A stretch of DNA of 64,000 nt. Source: Avena insularis. Taxonomy: Eukaryota; Streptophyta; Magnoliopsida; Poales; Poaceae. The notes below the pieces were generated by a model that did no database searches, was not told the DNA's origin, and was given only the letters and a program-made list of their open reading frames with translations. Every line of letters starts with the position of its first letter. The stretch's first letter is position 1. Made by a program: the position numbers and the translations under genes. This document shows positions 46,634-57,469 of this stretch, in pieces. Location of the stretch: assembly GCA_023614405.1 (NCBI GenBank), contig CM042692.1, forward strand, positions 122,195,503 to 122,259,502, read 5' to 3'.

Positions 46634-49600
46634 TGTAACACCCATGTTTTAGCTAATCCTAATTAGGGTTTGTTTGTGCATTCATGAGCATCATATTTAA
46701 AAATGCATGCAAAGAAAAATAATGCAAAACCCTAACCCTAGCTATTTTCCCTATCTCTCTATAAGAAATTCAAAAAGGTTTTGTATTTTGAAAAGTGCCA
46801 AAATTATGGAGCCCAAATGGACTAAGAGGGCCCCACAATATTTTACTAGTTTTATAGAAGTTTCTGGTATTTTAGAAATACCCAAAACAGGAAATGGAAA
46901 AAGGTTTTGCAAATAAAAAGAGAGCCAGCAGCCTAGTTGGCCCATCTCTCATTTCCTCTCTGTCACCGCGTGCAGCTCCTCACGGCCCAACAGCAGCCCA
47001 GCAAGGACCAGGCCAGCATACCCCTTCGTCCTCTGTCTCTGTCATCTTCCTCCCGAACGGCAAGCTGCTGCCTGTCGTTGTCGGCACCGTCGATCCCTGC
47101 CGCCTGCATCCCACCGTCCGTCGAGCTCTGGGGGTGGATAAGATCGTCGTGGCCACGTCTCTCGGCCCTATCTCTTTCCCCTCTCTCTCCGACCTCTCTC
47201 TCTGCTCTCTGCGAGGCCAAAACCCTAGCTGCTCGGGCTCCGTCGAGCCTCGCCATTGCAGACCGCCCCAAGCCACGCCGTCTGTCCCGGGAGCTCCTCC
47301 TCGATGCCCTCATCATCCTCGTGCAGCCACGCAAGCCGGGGATCCTCGTGCTCGTCGGAATCGGGCTTGGCGTCTCACTGGCCGCCGTAGTTGCCGTCGT
47401 CGATTTGTCGCCCTCCGACCTCGACCTACCTCGCTGACCGCCTCTTCATGCTCCCGGTGAGCTTGTGGTCCTCCTGGACCCCTCCACCCTCTCTCGCCTC
47501 CATAGAGCTTACGCCACCGTCAGCTGATCGTGTCTCCGGCGACCATTACCCAGCGGCCCTGCCCTCTTTAGGCTCCCCTTGCTGTGCCGGTTTGAATAGG
47601 CTAGCTCCCTCACCTCTAGCCACTGCCATCGATCCGAGAGCTCAGCGTGACGTCATGTTGACGTCACCCATGCGTTAGCAGAGCGCGAGTCAGCCCGGTC
47701 AAACACGGGTGGGTCCCGTTCGCTGGCGTGGTAGCTGAGGTGGCCTAGGGCCCCTCTGTCAGCTGAAGTGGGTAGCTTCTACCCGGTGAAAAACAGCCCA
47801 ACCCTGTGTTGATGTCAGCCTTATGTCATGCTGACGCAATAAAAGGTTTTTAATTGTTTAATAATTTAGAAAAAGGTTTAAATCTTATAAATTCAACAAG
47901 TAATTATTTATAAGTCAGAAAAATATGTATAATATATCAAAATGTTCAGAAAAACAAGATCTACACTTTAGCATCAATATCATGCATTGTTAAGCAACTT
48001 AAATAACAAGTTTAATTAGAGAACTAAATAAAACCCCGCAGGTGATTCCGGGGTCTCTCTTGTTTTAGGGTTTGCACCCCTCGGATCCCGCTTAAATTAC
48101 CAAGCATGCTTTAGGGTTTCATTATAATGCTATTTAACTTGTCATATCATCATCCTTGCTTGAACATTGCATCGATGCCATGTGTTGATTGTTTTCCTTT
48201 CTTTCCGGTGCTTGCTTCTTCCCGGTAGAATACGATATCGAGATCAAGATCGAAGACCAAGATCAACACCATCGAAGATCAATGAAAAATACTTGACCAA
48301 CTATAATCCAGTCAAGTACAAGGCTTTCGAAGATCTATATTTGGGTATCAAAAAACAAGGCAAGCAAAGCCCCACCATTATACAATCCCATGGTTTCGAA
48401 TGTATTTCATTCTTGCCATGATGCATAAGATTCTACTGTGATCTTTTATCGATAGATAGAGTATCCTATCTGTTGCATTACTCCCTCGATATTACATTAC
48501 CTGATCCACTGCTCCTAGCATAACTAGGTTTGGATTGTGTGCACTGCTAGAGCTTATATCTGTGTCTTGCTTAGCCCTGCTTAGTTGTCAGTGATGGTTC
48601 ATCCAGATGACGTATCGGATGCAGAGAATCTAGTATGACAGGAGAACGAGATGAGTTGATATTAGTGGTAAAGGTTAAACATGCTAAGGCTTGTATGGGA
48701 GGCCACGGTGGGATGTGGTTTTTCTAGTCCCATGCTCGCCACCATTAGGACCCGAGTTGTTTCCCTCAGAACCAAGACGAGCGTACATCCACACGGGGTT
48801 TATGGGGACCTCTCGACTAACTAACTTGCCTAGTAGATTCCATGAGTCACATAGTTCAGGCTTTCCATTTGGCATACGCATTGAAAATGTTTTTGAAAGA
48901 GGAGGTGATGGAGGTGCATCATAACAGGTAGGTAAGCATGTCCGGGGTTGCTTGGGGTGGATGGATCCCCTGGTAAACCAACCCTGACTCACATCTCTAG
49001 GGACCGGCTTCGGGATTTGACCCGTTACGGCGGAACCATCCTTAGGGCGTGACTCATGGTCTCGGTGAAAGCAAGGTAAAGGTCGTGGCCAACCACCCTT
49101 TGCCGTCCTTCCAAGGAAGAGGGCTAACGTTCTGGCATTAAGAGTCGGTTGGTACATGTGGGTAAAGTTGTACACCCCTGCAGGGTTAAATATTTTTGAA
49201 AAGCCGTATCCACGGTTATGGACGACTTAGGAATGAACGTGAGATCATAGATAACATCAACCTAATCGTAAAACTTGGCAACTAATGTTTGTTAAGGATG
49301 CTTCCTCATGGGTACGAGGGGTGATCCTAGTTGTGATATGAGGATTACTTTGGTGGATATCAAGATGATGATCAATTCTTTGGAGATGTCGTTCTCTTAT
49401 CCCCTTTTAAAATATTCTGACTAGACGAGTTTCTTCTCTCTCTTGTTTTCTAAACAAAGATGGCTTTATGCAAAATAACCCCACCAGCCATAAGTCTTGC
49501 GGAGTACACCCTGTACTCACCCTTGCTTTGTTGATACTTTTGTAGCAGAGTAAGAGTTCTCATGAAGTCAAGTTCCGGCCGTACGACATCGACACCGACG

Positions 49601-50264
49601 AGTAGGTTGGGGTTCCCAGCCGACAGCCTGGAATCTATGGGCTGGGACGTTGTCATTATGCTTCAGGCCTCTTAGTCCATTTGTTAAGTTTGCTATACTT
49701 AATAGCATAATTTGCCTTCCGTTGTTTGATGTTTGTGGTCAGTGACCTCTGCTTGTAATATTTTGGTTCTTCGCTCAGTTATGAGCTTGCTTTAACCATT
49801 TTCGTGTCGCAGGGTTACTGTTGTGTTACCAATTTCTCACTGGATATCCTCGAAGTCTAGGTTAAGCTTATGGCAGGCTAAGGTCTGGATTTGTTTAACC
49901 CTGATCCCGAGGGTGTTAAAATTCTTGGTATCAGAGCAGTAACGACCATAGGAAAACCTTGCTATTGGTCGATGTTGAGTCTAGTGTTTGTGAAAACTAT
50001 TTCAAAGATGAAAAGTATTTGTGAAAACTCTGGTATGCTTCTTTTTCTCCTTATCCAGTTTCGCTCTAACTCTGGGTCATCTTACCTTGTGTTGATTTGA
50101 AAAGTTTTGATATCTCTTCTAGTATTTCAAAGCTTAGGTGCCTTCTAGGCATGTCGTTTCTCAGCCAGTTGACCTAGTGTTGACTTCTCTAGAGTTCTGT
50201 GTGTTGTGTTCTTTGTGTTTCCTTTGCTCTGCTTCGTCTAAGAGATTCCTTTCCATCATGATCT
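46634..50264 (+). mobile_element. Truncated LTR element (TGTAACACCC LTR plus leader)
   Basis: The LTR runs from TGTAACACCC (46634) to GGGTGTTAAA (49920, probably a mutated GTTACA), about 3.29 kb, and is followed by a Met-type primer site. About 330 bp of leader precede the point where the antisense gene resumes (50265). No internal genes or second LTR are present, so the element was truncated by deletion. TGTAACACCC...GGGTGTTACA ends with a TTGGTATCAGAGC site resemble grass Tekay-type chromovirus LTRs; that lineage call is tentative. A CT-rich GC segment (46920-47680) contains overlapping ORFs on both strands that I reject as genes. Confidence 0.72.
49926..49937 (+). other. Primer binding site, tRNA-iMet type
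   Basis: TGGTATCAGAGC on plus, five bases after the LTR end at 49920. Confidence 0.85.
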
Positions 50265-50476
50265 CTCTACCTTATGGGCCCACAATATTATATTGTATGG
50301 CTCTAAAGTAGGATGAGTCGGGCTCCACCGTCCCTGTTGGGAAGGAGCAGGAAGCCCCCGAGTCAAGCTCCACCTTATGGGCCCACGCCTTGGGAATAAT
50401 TCCGTGGGAAGCATAATAGGAGGATGAGTCGGGCTCCACCGTCCCTGTTGGGAAGGAGCAGGAAGCCCCCAGTCAA
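50265..50476 (+). repeat. Tandem duplication, two ~103-bp units
   Basis: Units start at 50265 and 50368 (CTCTACCTTATGGGCCCAC versus CTCCACCTTATGGGCCCAC). Each contains 'ggatgagtcgggctccaccg' and 'gggaaggagcaggaagcccc'. They lie in the Pro/Ser-rich coding part of the antisense gene and differ mainly in the middle of the first unit. Confidence 0.8.
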
Positions 50477-52991
50477 GCGAGCACGGGACTCGCAAGCGCT
50501 CCCGAAGTGAGGACTCGGATGCCTCTTTGCCGACGATGCCGGAGGGTCCTCCCACTGTAGTAGAGGAGCCAATCCCTACCGTGCCTGTGCGCGCTATGGC
50601 TCCTCCATCGCAGAAGAAGTTGAGGCTACTGAAGGAGTTGTCTAGGGATTCCTTCGACCTCGATAATTTTGATAGGTATGTTTCTATATTCTTGTGAACT
50701 CATACTATCTCCCCAAAACCTGTTCATCTGAAGTAGCTCTAGATATTTTTATAGTCAATCGGCGTCGTCATCTTCCGACGACTGTCGATTTGTCAAGGAG
50801 ACTGGAATCATGGACTCCAAAGACAAGGAGGTGGCGGCGCGATCTCCTTCTCCTCTGGTGGCATCCCACTCTGGGGCCAATTCTTCCAGTTCTCCCCATA
50901 TTGGGGGCACCAGATGATTACCTAGACGTTGTTTCAAAAAGAAACTTTGGAGTCCCTAGAGGAACATGTGAGTTTTTCTTGCCATTGGCAGTCGAATTTT
51001 GGTTGATGCTCACACTTTTTCTTGCTTGTAGCCTGTATTGAAAGAATCTGCTCGCCTCCTTGAATGGATCATGTCCTTGGGTCGCCAGCATGCTTCACTA
51101 GAAACCCGCCATCGTGCCTTTGGAAGTTAATTTACATTTTTTCCTTTGACCTTTCCTGTGCAAGAGTTTGATGGGCTCACGTTTGGGCATTTTTCCTTTT
51201 GCAGATGAACATAACGATCTTCTTCGTAACATCGACTCCCTCCAGAAGGGACTTGCCGATGGGAAGAAGAAACACAATGAGGCACTCAAGGCTTTTGAGG
51301 AGTCGAAAAAACACGAGGAAGATTTGTGTTCCTCCGCCACTGAGAGGGAAAATATGTTCATAGAACAACTCTTCTCTGTTGCGAAAGCACTCTCAGGTAC
51401 GATACTGCTTCATTCGTATTTTTCATGTACTTTTCCTGTATTTTGCTGTGCTGATGTGTATATTCTGTTGATGCTGCTGGTGTGGGCTTCGACGCCCAGG
51501 CCTTGAGACGCTCGGATGCTTTGGTCGGTGCCATGGCCGCAGTCGAGGACCATAGTGTCTCCATCAAGGAGTCGTTTAAGATGGCCAAGGGCGTGCTTGG
51601 GCGTCTTCGCGAGGAGATGGTCCCCAATGCTAAGCTGATCGAGGATCTCGATGGCTTGGTGGAGTCCTTCACGGATGGGGTGCCTATGGACTTTAAGAAT
51701 GCATAGCGGGGAGTTGGAGCGACTATGGGACTCGCGATGGTGTAAGCTCATGGCGTGGAACTGGACCCCAGCGAAGTCTCCTCGGTGATGCCGGTCACCG
51801 CGGATGGCTAGCAGGTAGTGTTTGCTACTTTCTCCACTAGTTGCAGTAAATATGGGCCTCGGCTCATTGAGACACTCGCCAAGTATTCGGCTGAGCTGCG
51901 GCGGTTGAAGACAACAAAGGCTACGGTGTCCGAGGCTATAGCTGGGAAGACTGTGACATCAGAGACTGCTACAGGTTCGAGGAAGCCCCGAGTGCCAAAA
52001 CGAAGCCTTAGAATGCTGCTTAGCTGCCTTTTGTAATAGTCTAGCTTTCCTCTTTGAATTGTGCTATGTGGGAGTATACCTTTCGAGACTTGTTGAACTT
52101 CGATGCGTTCTTCTTATTTAATGATGACTGGCTGGTCTTATCTGCCTCTTTTCTTTGGCTGTAATAGGGTCCTTCAAGTGGTCCGTATGACTCTCCTCCT
52201 ACCAATGAAACTGTGGCGCGACCATGTTCAAAGGTGGACGAGCTGTCGCTGCTCTCGTGAATGCGCGACCACATAAAGTAGTTGGAGCGAGAGATGCCCA
52301 TGATCCGCGGTAACGCGGATGTGCGAAAGTCGAAGGCTGAAAAGGCCAGTGCACGCGAGGAGTATCTCCTGGGCGAAGTTGCTCAATTGAATGAGTAGTT
52401 TAAGTGTTAGCTCTCTATATCCTTATCCTTTCTTTAGCCATTCGCGGTGGTGCTTTGTCTTTATGCTCTGCCCTGCTTCTTGTAGTTGTTAGAGCTCGTC
52501 ACCCACAGGATGAGAGGGATCGAGTTGCCATTTTACTGAACGACTTGACCCAGGAGCAGCTGGAAGCTAGTGGGTATTTCTGGGTGAATCACGATCGTGC
52601 AGTCGCATTAGCGACGCTGCAGGATCGTGTGTCGTGGGTGCTGCAGTGCTTGAAGAAGTCGCAGTCATGCCTTAAGCATATTTTTCAGGTGATGTTTCCC
52701 CTGGATGTGGTGCCTTCAAGCTTTCTAGCTTTGTTGTCAAAGTTTCAGGATATCAGCGCGGTCCACGAGTGCGTGCACCAGCAGTTGGTCGCGGGTGCCA
52801 AGGCCGTGTTGGCGCTTGTTCGCCTGCACCGGCCAGATATGGATGTCGCAGTTGTTGCTGCTGGACCACCGCCCCCGCTAGAAGGTATGACATGGAACAT
52901 GGTGCCACATTACCAAGCGGTTGATCAACCAGCCGAAGATGTCGTTGATTTCTTTGAAAAGCAGACAAATGTTCTCCTTTTGCGGCAGTAA
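50265..52991 (+). pseudogene. Antisense Tat-borne gene, 3' part with introns
   Basis: Coding blocks are separated by introns. An acidic/Pro-rich exon ends at 50675 (SRDSFDLDNFDR then GTATGT). Another ends at 50967 (KETLESLEEH then GTGAGT). Exon 51032-51125 encodes LKESARLLEWIM. Exon 51205-51396 (TTTTGCAG before, GTACGA after) encodes a coiled coil (NIDSLQKGLADGKKKHNEAL). Exon about 51480-51814 encodes MAAVEDHSVSIKESFKMAKG and ends at CAGGTAGTG. The last exon, within about 52490-52991, contains LLNDLTQEQLEASGYFWVN and ends at TAA 52991. In-frame stops (for example near 50401, 50911, 51704 and 51743) and a lost acceptor near 51479 make it a pseudogene. It belongs with 45958-46633. Function unknown. 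Confidence 0.78.
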
Positions 52992-53416
52992 TATAGTATG
53001 GACCTACCCATGGATGTATAGGTGTTGTAAAGTTCATATAATTGTGCTGGGTGTTTTTGATACCCGTTAATGTGTAAAAAAGCTTGCTAGATTGTATGTT
53101 TTTCGAGTGTATTCTAATATGCAGTTCCTTTTCATTAGCGTGACGTATATTCATCTCAGCACCTTGTCAACCTATCAGGTGCGTTGCAGCTGGGTTGATT
53201 TTACCAAGGGTTTGATTGGTAGTGCGTCAGCTACTCAGGATATTGCGTTGTAAAGAAGTGTAGAGGGTGGCGCAGCCCCCGAGTGATATAATTGCAAGTA
53301 AAATAGAAAAACACAAAGTTTGGGGCACTTAGCTTTATTTATTCGCAGAATATCACGAGGTACAATGTATGTCTAAGTAGCCTGGCTGAATAGCCTTATT
53401 TTTAAAGTAAAAACAT
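52992..53416. other. Intergenic gap between convergent antisense gene and Tat pol
   Basis: 425 bp between the stop of the plus-strand gene (52991) and the stop of minus-strand pol (53417). It probably holds both 3' ends. It includes one more GCCCCCGAGTG motif at about 53275. Confidence 0.55.
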
Positions 53417-54640
53417 CTAAGGGTAGAAACAGCACAGCTGCGTGACATTCCAGGGATTGGAGTATGCGACTCCGCTCTCTAGATCTTTAAGGTGGTAGGC
53501 GCCACCTGGGATTACTTCGGTAATCACATAAGGTCCTTCCCAAAGGGACTTGAGCTTAAGGTGCCCTTGTTGCTTCAGTCGCAGGACCAGGTCTCCTTTG
53601 ACGAAGGATCTAGGGCGTAGCCTTCTACTGTGGTGGTTGCGGAGGTTCTGTTGGTAGATCGTGGATCTCTCTGCTGCAATCTTGCGTGCTTCATCGAGGA
53701 GGTTGACGGAGTCTTCGAGTGCGCGGGTTGACTCTGCCTTGCTGTATGCTACTACCCACGGGGCATTGTGGCGCACTTCTGTGGGTAGTACTGCCTCGGC
53801 ACCGTGCACCATGAAGAATGGATTGTAGCCTGTAGCGCTGTTTGGAGTTGTGCGCAAGCTCCATAGACCGATTGCATCTCCTCGGGCCAGCACCCGGTAG
53901 ATCTTTCGAGTGGTTGGAGGAGCCTTTTCTTGATCCTGCTACAGATGAGGCTGCTGGCCTTTTCGACTTGACCGTTGGTCTAGGGATGAGCCACTGAGGC
54001 ATAGCTGATGTTGATTCCCAGTTTTTCGCAGAAGCCCTGGAATTCGTTTGAGGTGAAGTTTGTTCCATTGTCCATGATGATGCTATGTGGAACCCCGAAC
54101 CTAAAGACGATGGACTCAAAGAATTTAACGGTGTTGGCTCCTGATTGGTTTGTCACCGGCATGGACTCAATCCACTTGGTGAACTTGTCGACTACAACGA
54201 GGAGGTAGACATATCCTCCAGGTGAAGACTTCTAGAGTTTGTTGACCATGTCGAGTCCCCATTGTGCGAAGGGCCAGGCCATAGGGATTGGCCTAAGCTC
54301 TACGCCAGGTGCGTCTAGCTTGTTCGGAAATCGCTAGTAGGCGTTGCATCATTGAACGATGTCCTTGGCGTCATGCATTGCCGTAGGCCAGTAGAATCCA
54401 GCTCGTAGAGCTTTGGCGATGAGGACGTGACTGCCGGCATGACGGCCGCAAGTGCCTTTGTGTATGTCGAGGAGGATGGCTCTTCCGTCTCTGTTGGAGA
54501 CACACCATTGAAGGACTCCTGTGATGATGTGCTTGTACAGTTCACCATTGATGAGGGCGAATGCCTTGGATCGTCGCGCTATATGACGTGCATCCATCGA
54601 GTCATCTGGCGACGTTTTGCTGAGCAAGTATGTGATGTAT
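53417..54640 (-). pseudogene. Tat integrase
   Basis: A zinc-binding module begins with HKGTCGRHAGSH (near 54450), but the Cys pair reads CNAY, so the second Cys is lost. The rve core shows GLDMV (first Asp), FTKWIES and MDNGTNFTSNEF (second Asp, near 54080). HP-stop-TNGQVEKA follows near the third catalytic position. The C-terminal part (53417-53893) has TGYNPFFMVHGAEAVLPTEV and LWEGPYVITEVIPGGAYHL. Stops at 53980, 54232 and 54334 are TAG where Gln is usual, and a frameshift lies near 53890. It would insert element cDNA; inactive here. Confidence 0.9.
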
Positions 54641-54763
54641 AGTTGCGTCCAGGATGGCTCTATCATCATGACCTCCATGGGGCCTTCGATTCTTGTATTT
54701 GGATCCATGTCGTCGAGTGTCGTTGGCTCGTTGGGTGGCGTAGCCCCCGAGTCCTTTGTCGTG

Positions 54764-55200
54764 CTAGTTTTTTTGTTCTGGAGCCTTAGGCTTGATGGAG
54801 CGCTCACAGATGCGCTCTAAAAATATTCCAAGTGGCACTAGGGCACAAGTGGAGCCCGTGTTGGTGAGTATGTCTGCTTCCTTGTTTCTCTCGTGGCCGA
54901 CGTGCCGTAGTACGCAGCCATCAAAGTCTCCCTCGAGTGCGTCGTAGAGGTCATGGTAGGCGATCATGTTGTTGCTCAGAGCATCACACTCGTTCATTGT
55001 TTGGTTGACCACCAGTTTGGAGTCACCGTAGATTATGAGTCGCTTTGTGCCATAGGCTTTTGCCGTACGCATCGCGTGGAGCAGGGCTTCGTATCCAGCT
55101 TCGTTGTTGGAGGCGGCGAACTGCATTCACAGAACATACCTCATCTTGTCACCTTGAGGCGACGTCAGTATGACGCCCGCGCCAGCTTCCTCCTTGCGCT
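54764..55200 (-). pseudogene. Tat second (archaeal-type) RNase H domain
   Basis: The reading frame begins WTMHFHGSKRKEEAGAGV (near 55200), where the first catalytic Asp of the usual FDGS is His. NNEAGYEAL follows, where the catalytic Glu of NNEAEYEAL is Gly. GDSKLVVNQ (third Asp) and NKEADIL (fourth Asp) are present. A TGA near 55127 interrupts it. The second RNase H directly after RT-RNase H is diagnostic for Tat lineages. Confidence 0.88.
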
Positions 55201-56655
55201 TGGACCCATGAAAGTGCATTGTCCATAGATAGGACATGTCTGCTTGTCGGGGAGCTGGTTTTTCATCCAGTGTACGAGGAAGTCCGAGAGAACTTGCAAC
55301 TTGATCGTGTCTCTCTTCTCGTATGTGATGTCTCGTGGAGACAGTTCTATCCCCAAGAGCGCGACTCGTCCAGTGGCGTCGGGGTTGTTGAGTATGTGCC
55401 CTAGCGGGGCGTCATTCACCACAATAATTTGGTGCTCTTGGAAGTAGTGGTGCAGCCGCCTGGCTATCATGAATACGCCGTATGCCAGCTTCTGATAATG
55501 CGGGTACCGCTGTTTTGTTGGCGTGAGCACCTCGCTGAGGTAGTAGATTGGGCGTTGCACCTCGTGGACTTTATTTTGTTCGGCTTGCTCTACTACGAGC
55601 ACAGTACTAACCACCTGGTTGGTGGCGGAGATGTATAGCAACAGTGGCTCCTTTTCGCGAGGTGTTACCAACACCGGCGAGGTGGACAGTAGACGCTTGA
55701 GGTCTTCGAATGCTTCTTGTGCTTCGTCTGTCCACTCGAATTTGTCAGCCTTGTGGAGAAGTTGGTAGAAAGGCAGTGCCTTTTCGCCCATCCGACTGAT
55801 GAATCGACTGAGCGCCACGATTCACCTAGCCAGCTGCTAGACGCCTTTTATGTTCTTCGGCTTCTCCATAGCCAGTATGGCTTTTATTTTCTTCGGGTTG
55901 GCCTCGATTCCTCTCGCGGAGATGAGGTACCTGAGCAATTGCCCAGATGGTATGCCGAAGGCGCATTTGTCCGGATTCAGCTTGATCCAGTAGCAGTCGA
56001 GGTTATCGAAGGTCTCGTGGAGATTGTCGAGTAACGAGGCTTCCTCCTTGGTTTTGACGACGATGTCGTCGACGTAGACTTGGATGTTATGACCAAGCTG
56101 GTTCTTGAGGCAGACCTACATACACCGTTGGTAGGTGGCTCCTGCGTTTTTCAGCTCGAAGGGCATCATTGTGTAGCAGAAGACACCAAAAGGCGTGACG
56201 AACGTTGTTTTGTCCTGGTCCTCCTCCTTCATTCAAATCTGGTTATAGCCTGAGTAGGCGTCAAGGAAGCAGAGGCGCTCGCATCCCGCGCTAGAGTCGA
56301 TTATTTGATCGATCCATGGCAACGGGAAGTGGTCCTTCGGGTAGTGCTTGTTTAAGGAGGTGAAGTCCATGCACATCCATAGGACATCCGTGTCCTTTTT
56401 AGGACTGAGCACGGAATTTGTTACCCGCGTGCTTTCCTTGATCTCGCGTATGAAATTAGTGTCGAGGAGTTTGTTGACTTCCATACCAACCGCTTTTGCC
56501 CTTGGTTCATACAGTCGCCGTATTGTTTGTTTAACTGGCCTTGCTTCAGGATTCATGTTGAGTGAGTGCTTGGCGAATTCCCTAGGAACTCCTGGCATGT
56601 CCGCTGGACACCAGGCGAAGATTTCCCAGCGCTCATGGAGGAATTCGACGAGCAC
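55165..56655 (-). pseudogene. Tat reverse transcriptase and first RNase H
   Basis: The RT N-part (56655-56233) has FAWCPADMPGVPREFAKHSL, FIREIKESTRVTNSVL, MCMDFTSLNKHYPKDHFPLP and CFLDAYSGYNQI (first Asp). After a TGA at 56233 the frame continues with TPFGVFCYTMMPF and an intact VYVDDIVVK box (near 56070). The RNase H part (55818-55165) has FEWTDEAQEAFEDLK, PLLLYISATNQVVSTVL, QRPIYYLSEVL and a YPHYQKLAYGV block. Stops at 56116 and 55837 are TAG, those at 56233 and 55822 TGA. One frame is otherwise mostly kept. This is the polymerase of the element. Confidence 0.92.
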
Positions 56656-57390
56656 AAGTTCCTATGCGGGGCTCAAGTTGTTGGCGATGAGGGCCGTCTT
56701 GTTTGGGTCCATTGGGTCGACCTGGACTGGCTTGGTGTGCACCGACGTGTCGAAGGATTGGTCGGGTGTGCTTGGCTTGCTCAGAGGAGGCAGACTATTG
56801 TCTGCCGACTCCTTTAACCTTGCCAGTTCCTCTTGCATGCCAAAAGACTGGGAAATTCTGTTGAATTCCCTGTCACAACTGTCGGATCTCTCGAAGCTTC
56901 CGTTGACTGTGATAATGCCGTTTGGGCCCGGAATCTTCATCTGCATATAGGCGAAGTGTGGTACCGCCATGAAGCTCACGAACGTGACATGTCCAAGGAT
57001 GCAGTGGTATTGTGAGGGCCAGTCAACAACTTCGAATCGATGCGCTCTCGTCGAAAATTTCCCGGTGTTCCGAAGATGACGTCGAGGCTGATCTTGCCCA
57101 GGGGGTATATGCCCTTCCCTGGGACGATTCCGTGGAAAGTTGTGTGTGAATCTTCCATACATGTGAGAGGAATTCGCATTGCGCGCAAGGTGCTTGCGAA
57201 CATGAGGTTAATGCTGCTTCCACCATCCATGAAGATGCGACTCATCTCAAAGCCTCCAATCTGTGCCTCGAGCACCAGGGGACAGTGGCCTGGGCGCGGT
57301 ACTTGGTGCAGGTGATCGCGCTTGTCGAAGGTGATGCATGACTTGCTCCCACTAGGTACTCAGTGGTGGAGGGTGGAGAATTCATCACCA
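56656..57390 (-). pseudogene. Tat aspartic protease region
   Basis: The frame near 57275 reads EAQIGGFEMSRIFMDGGSSI, with the DGGSS active-site form typical of Tat elements, then MEDSHTTFHGIVPGKGIYPL and FGTPGNFRRE. Continuity passes to a second frame near 57040 (HRFEVVDWPSQYHCILG, AVPHFAYMQMKIPGPNG). Frameshifts lie near 57355 (from gag) and 57040. It would process gag-pol. Confidence 0.85.
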
Positions 57391-57469
57391 CATTGACTTG
57401 GCGAGTGATGGAATTTTGCACTCTATTTGAGGGGCATCCTTTTTGGATCATCCACATGTTTCCTAGCGC

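Noticed and set aside
46894..47460. 188-aa and 166-aa plus ORFs with minus ORFs opposite
   Set aside because: A CT-rich GC segment inside the TGTAACACCC LTR is open in several frames at once. Composition is Ser/Pro/Leu-rich with no motif.
55219..57315. Many plus-strand ORFs, up to 200 aa, opposite Tat pol
   Set aside because: They mirror the conserved RT, protease and RNase H frames on the minus strand; no independent motif is seen.
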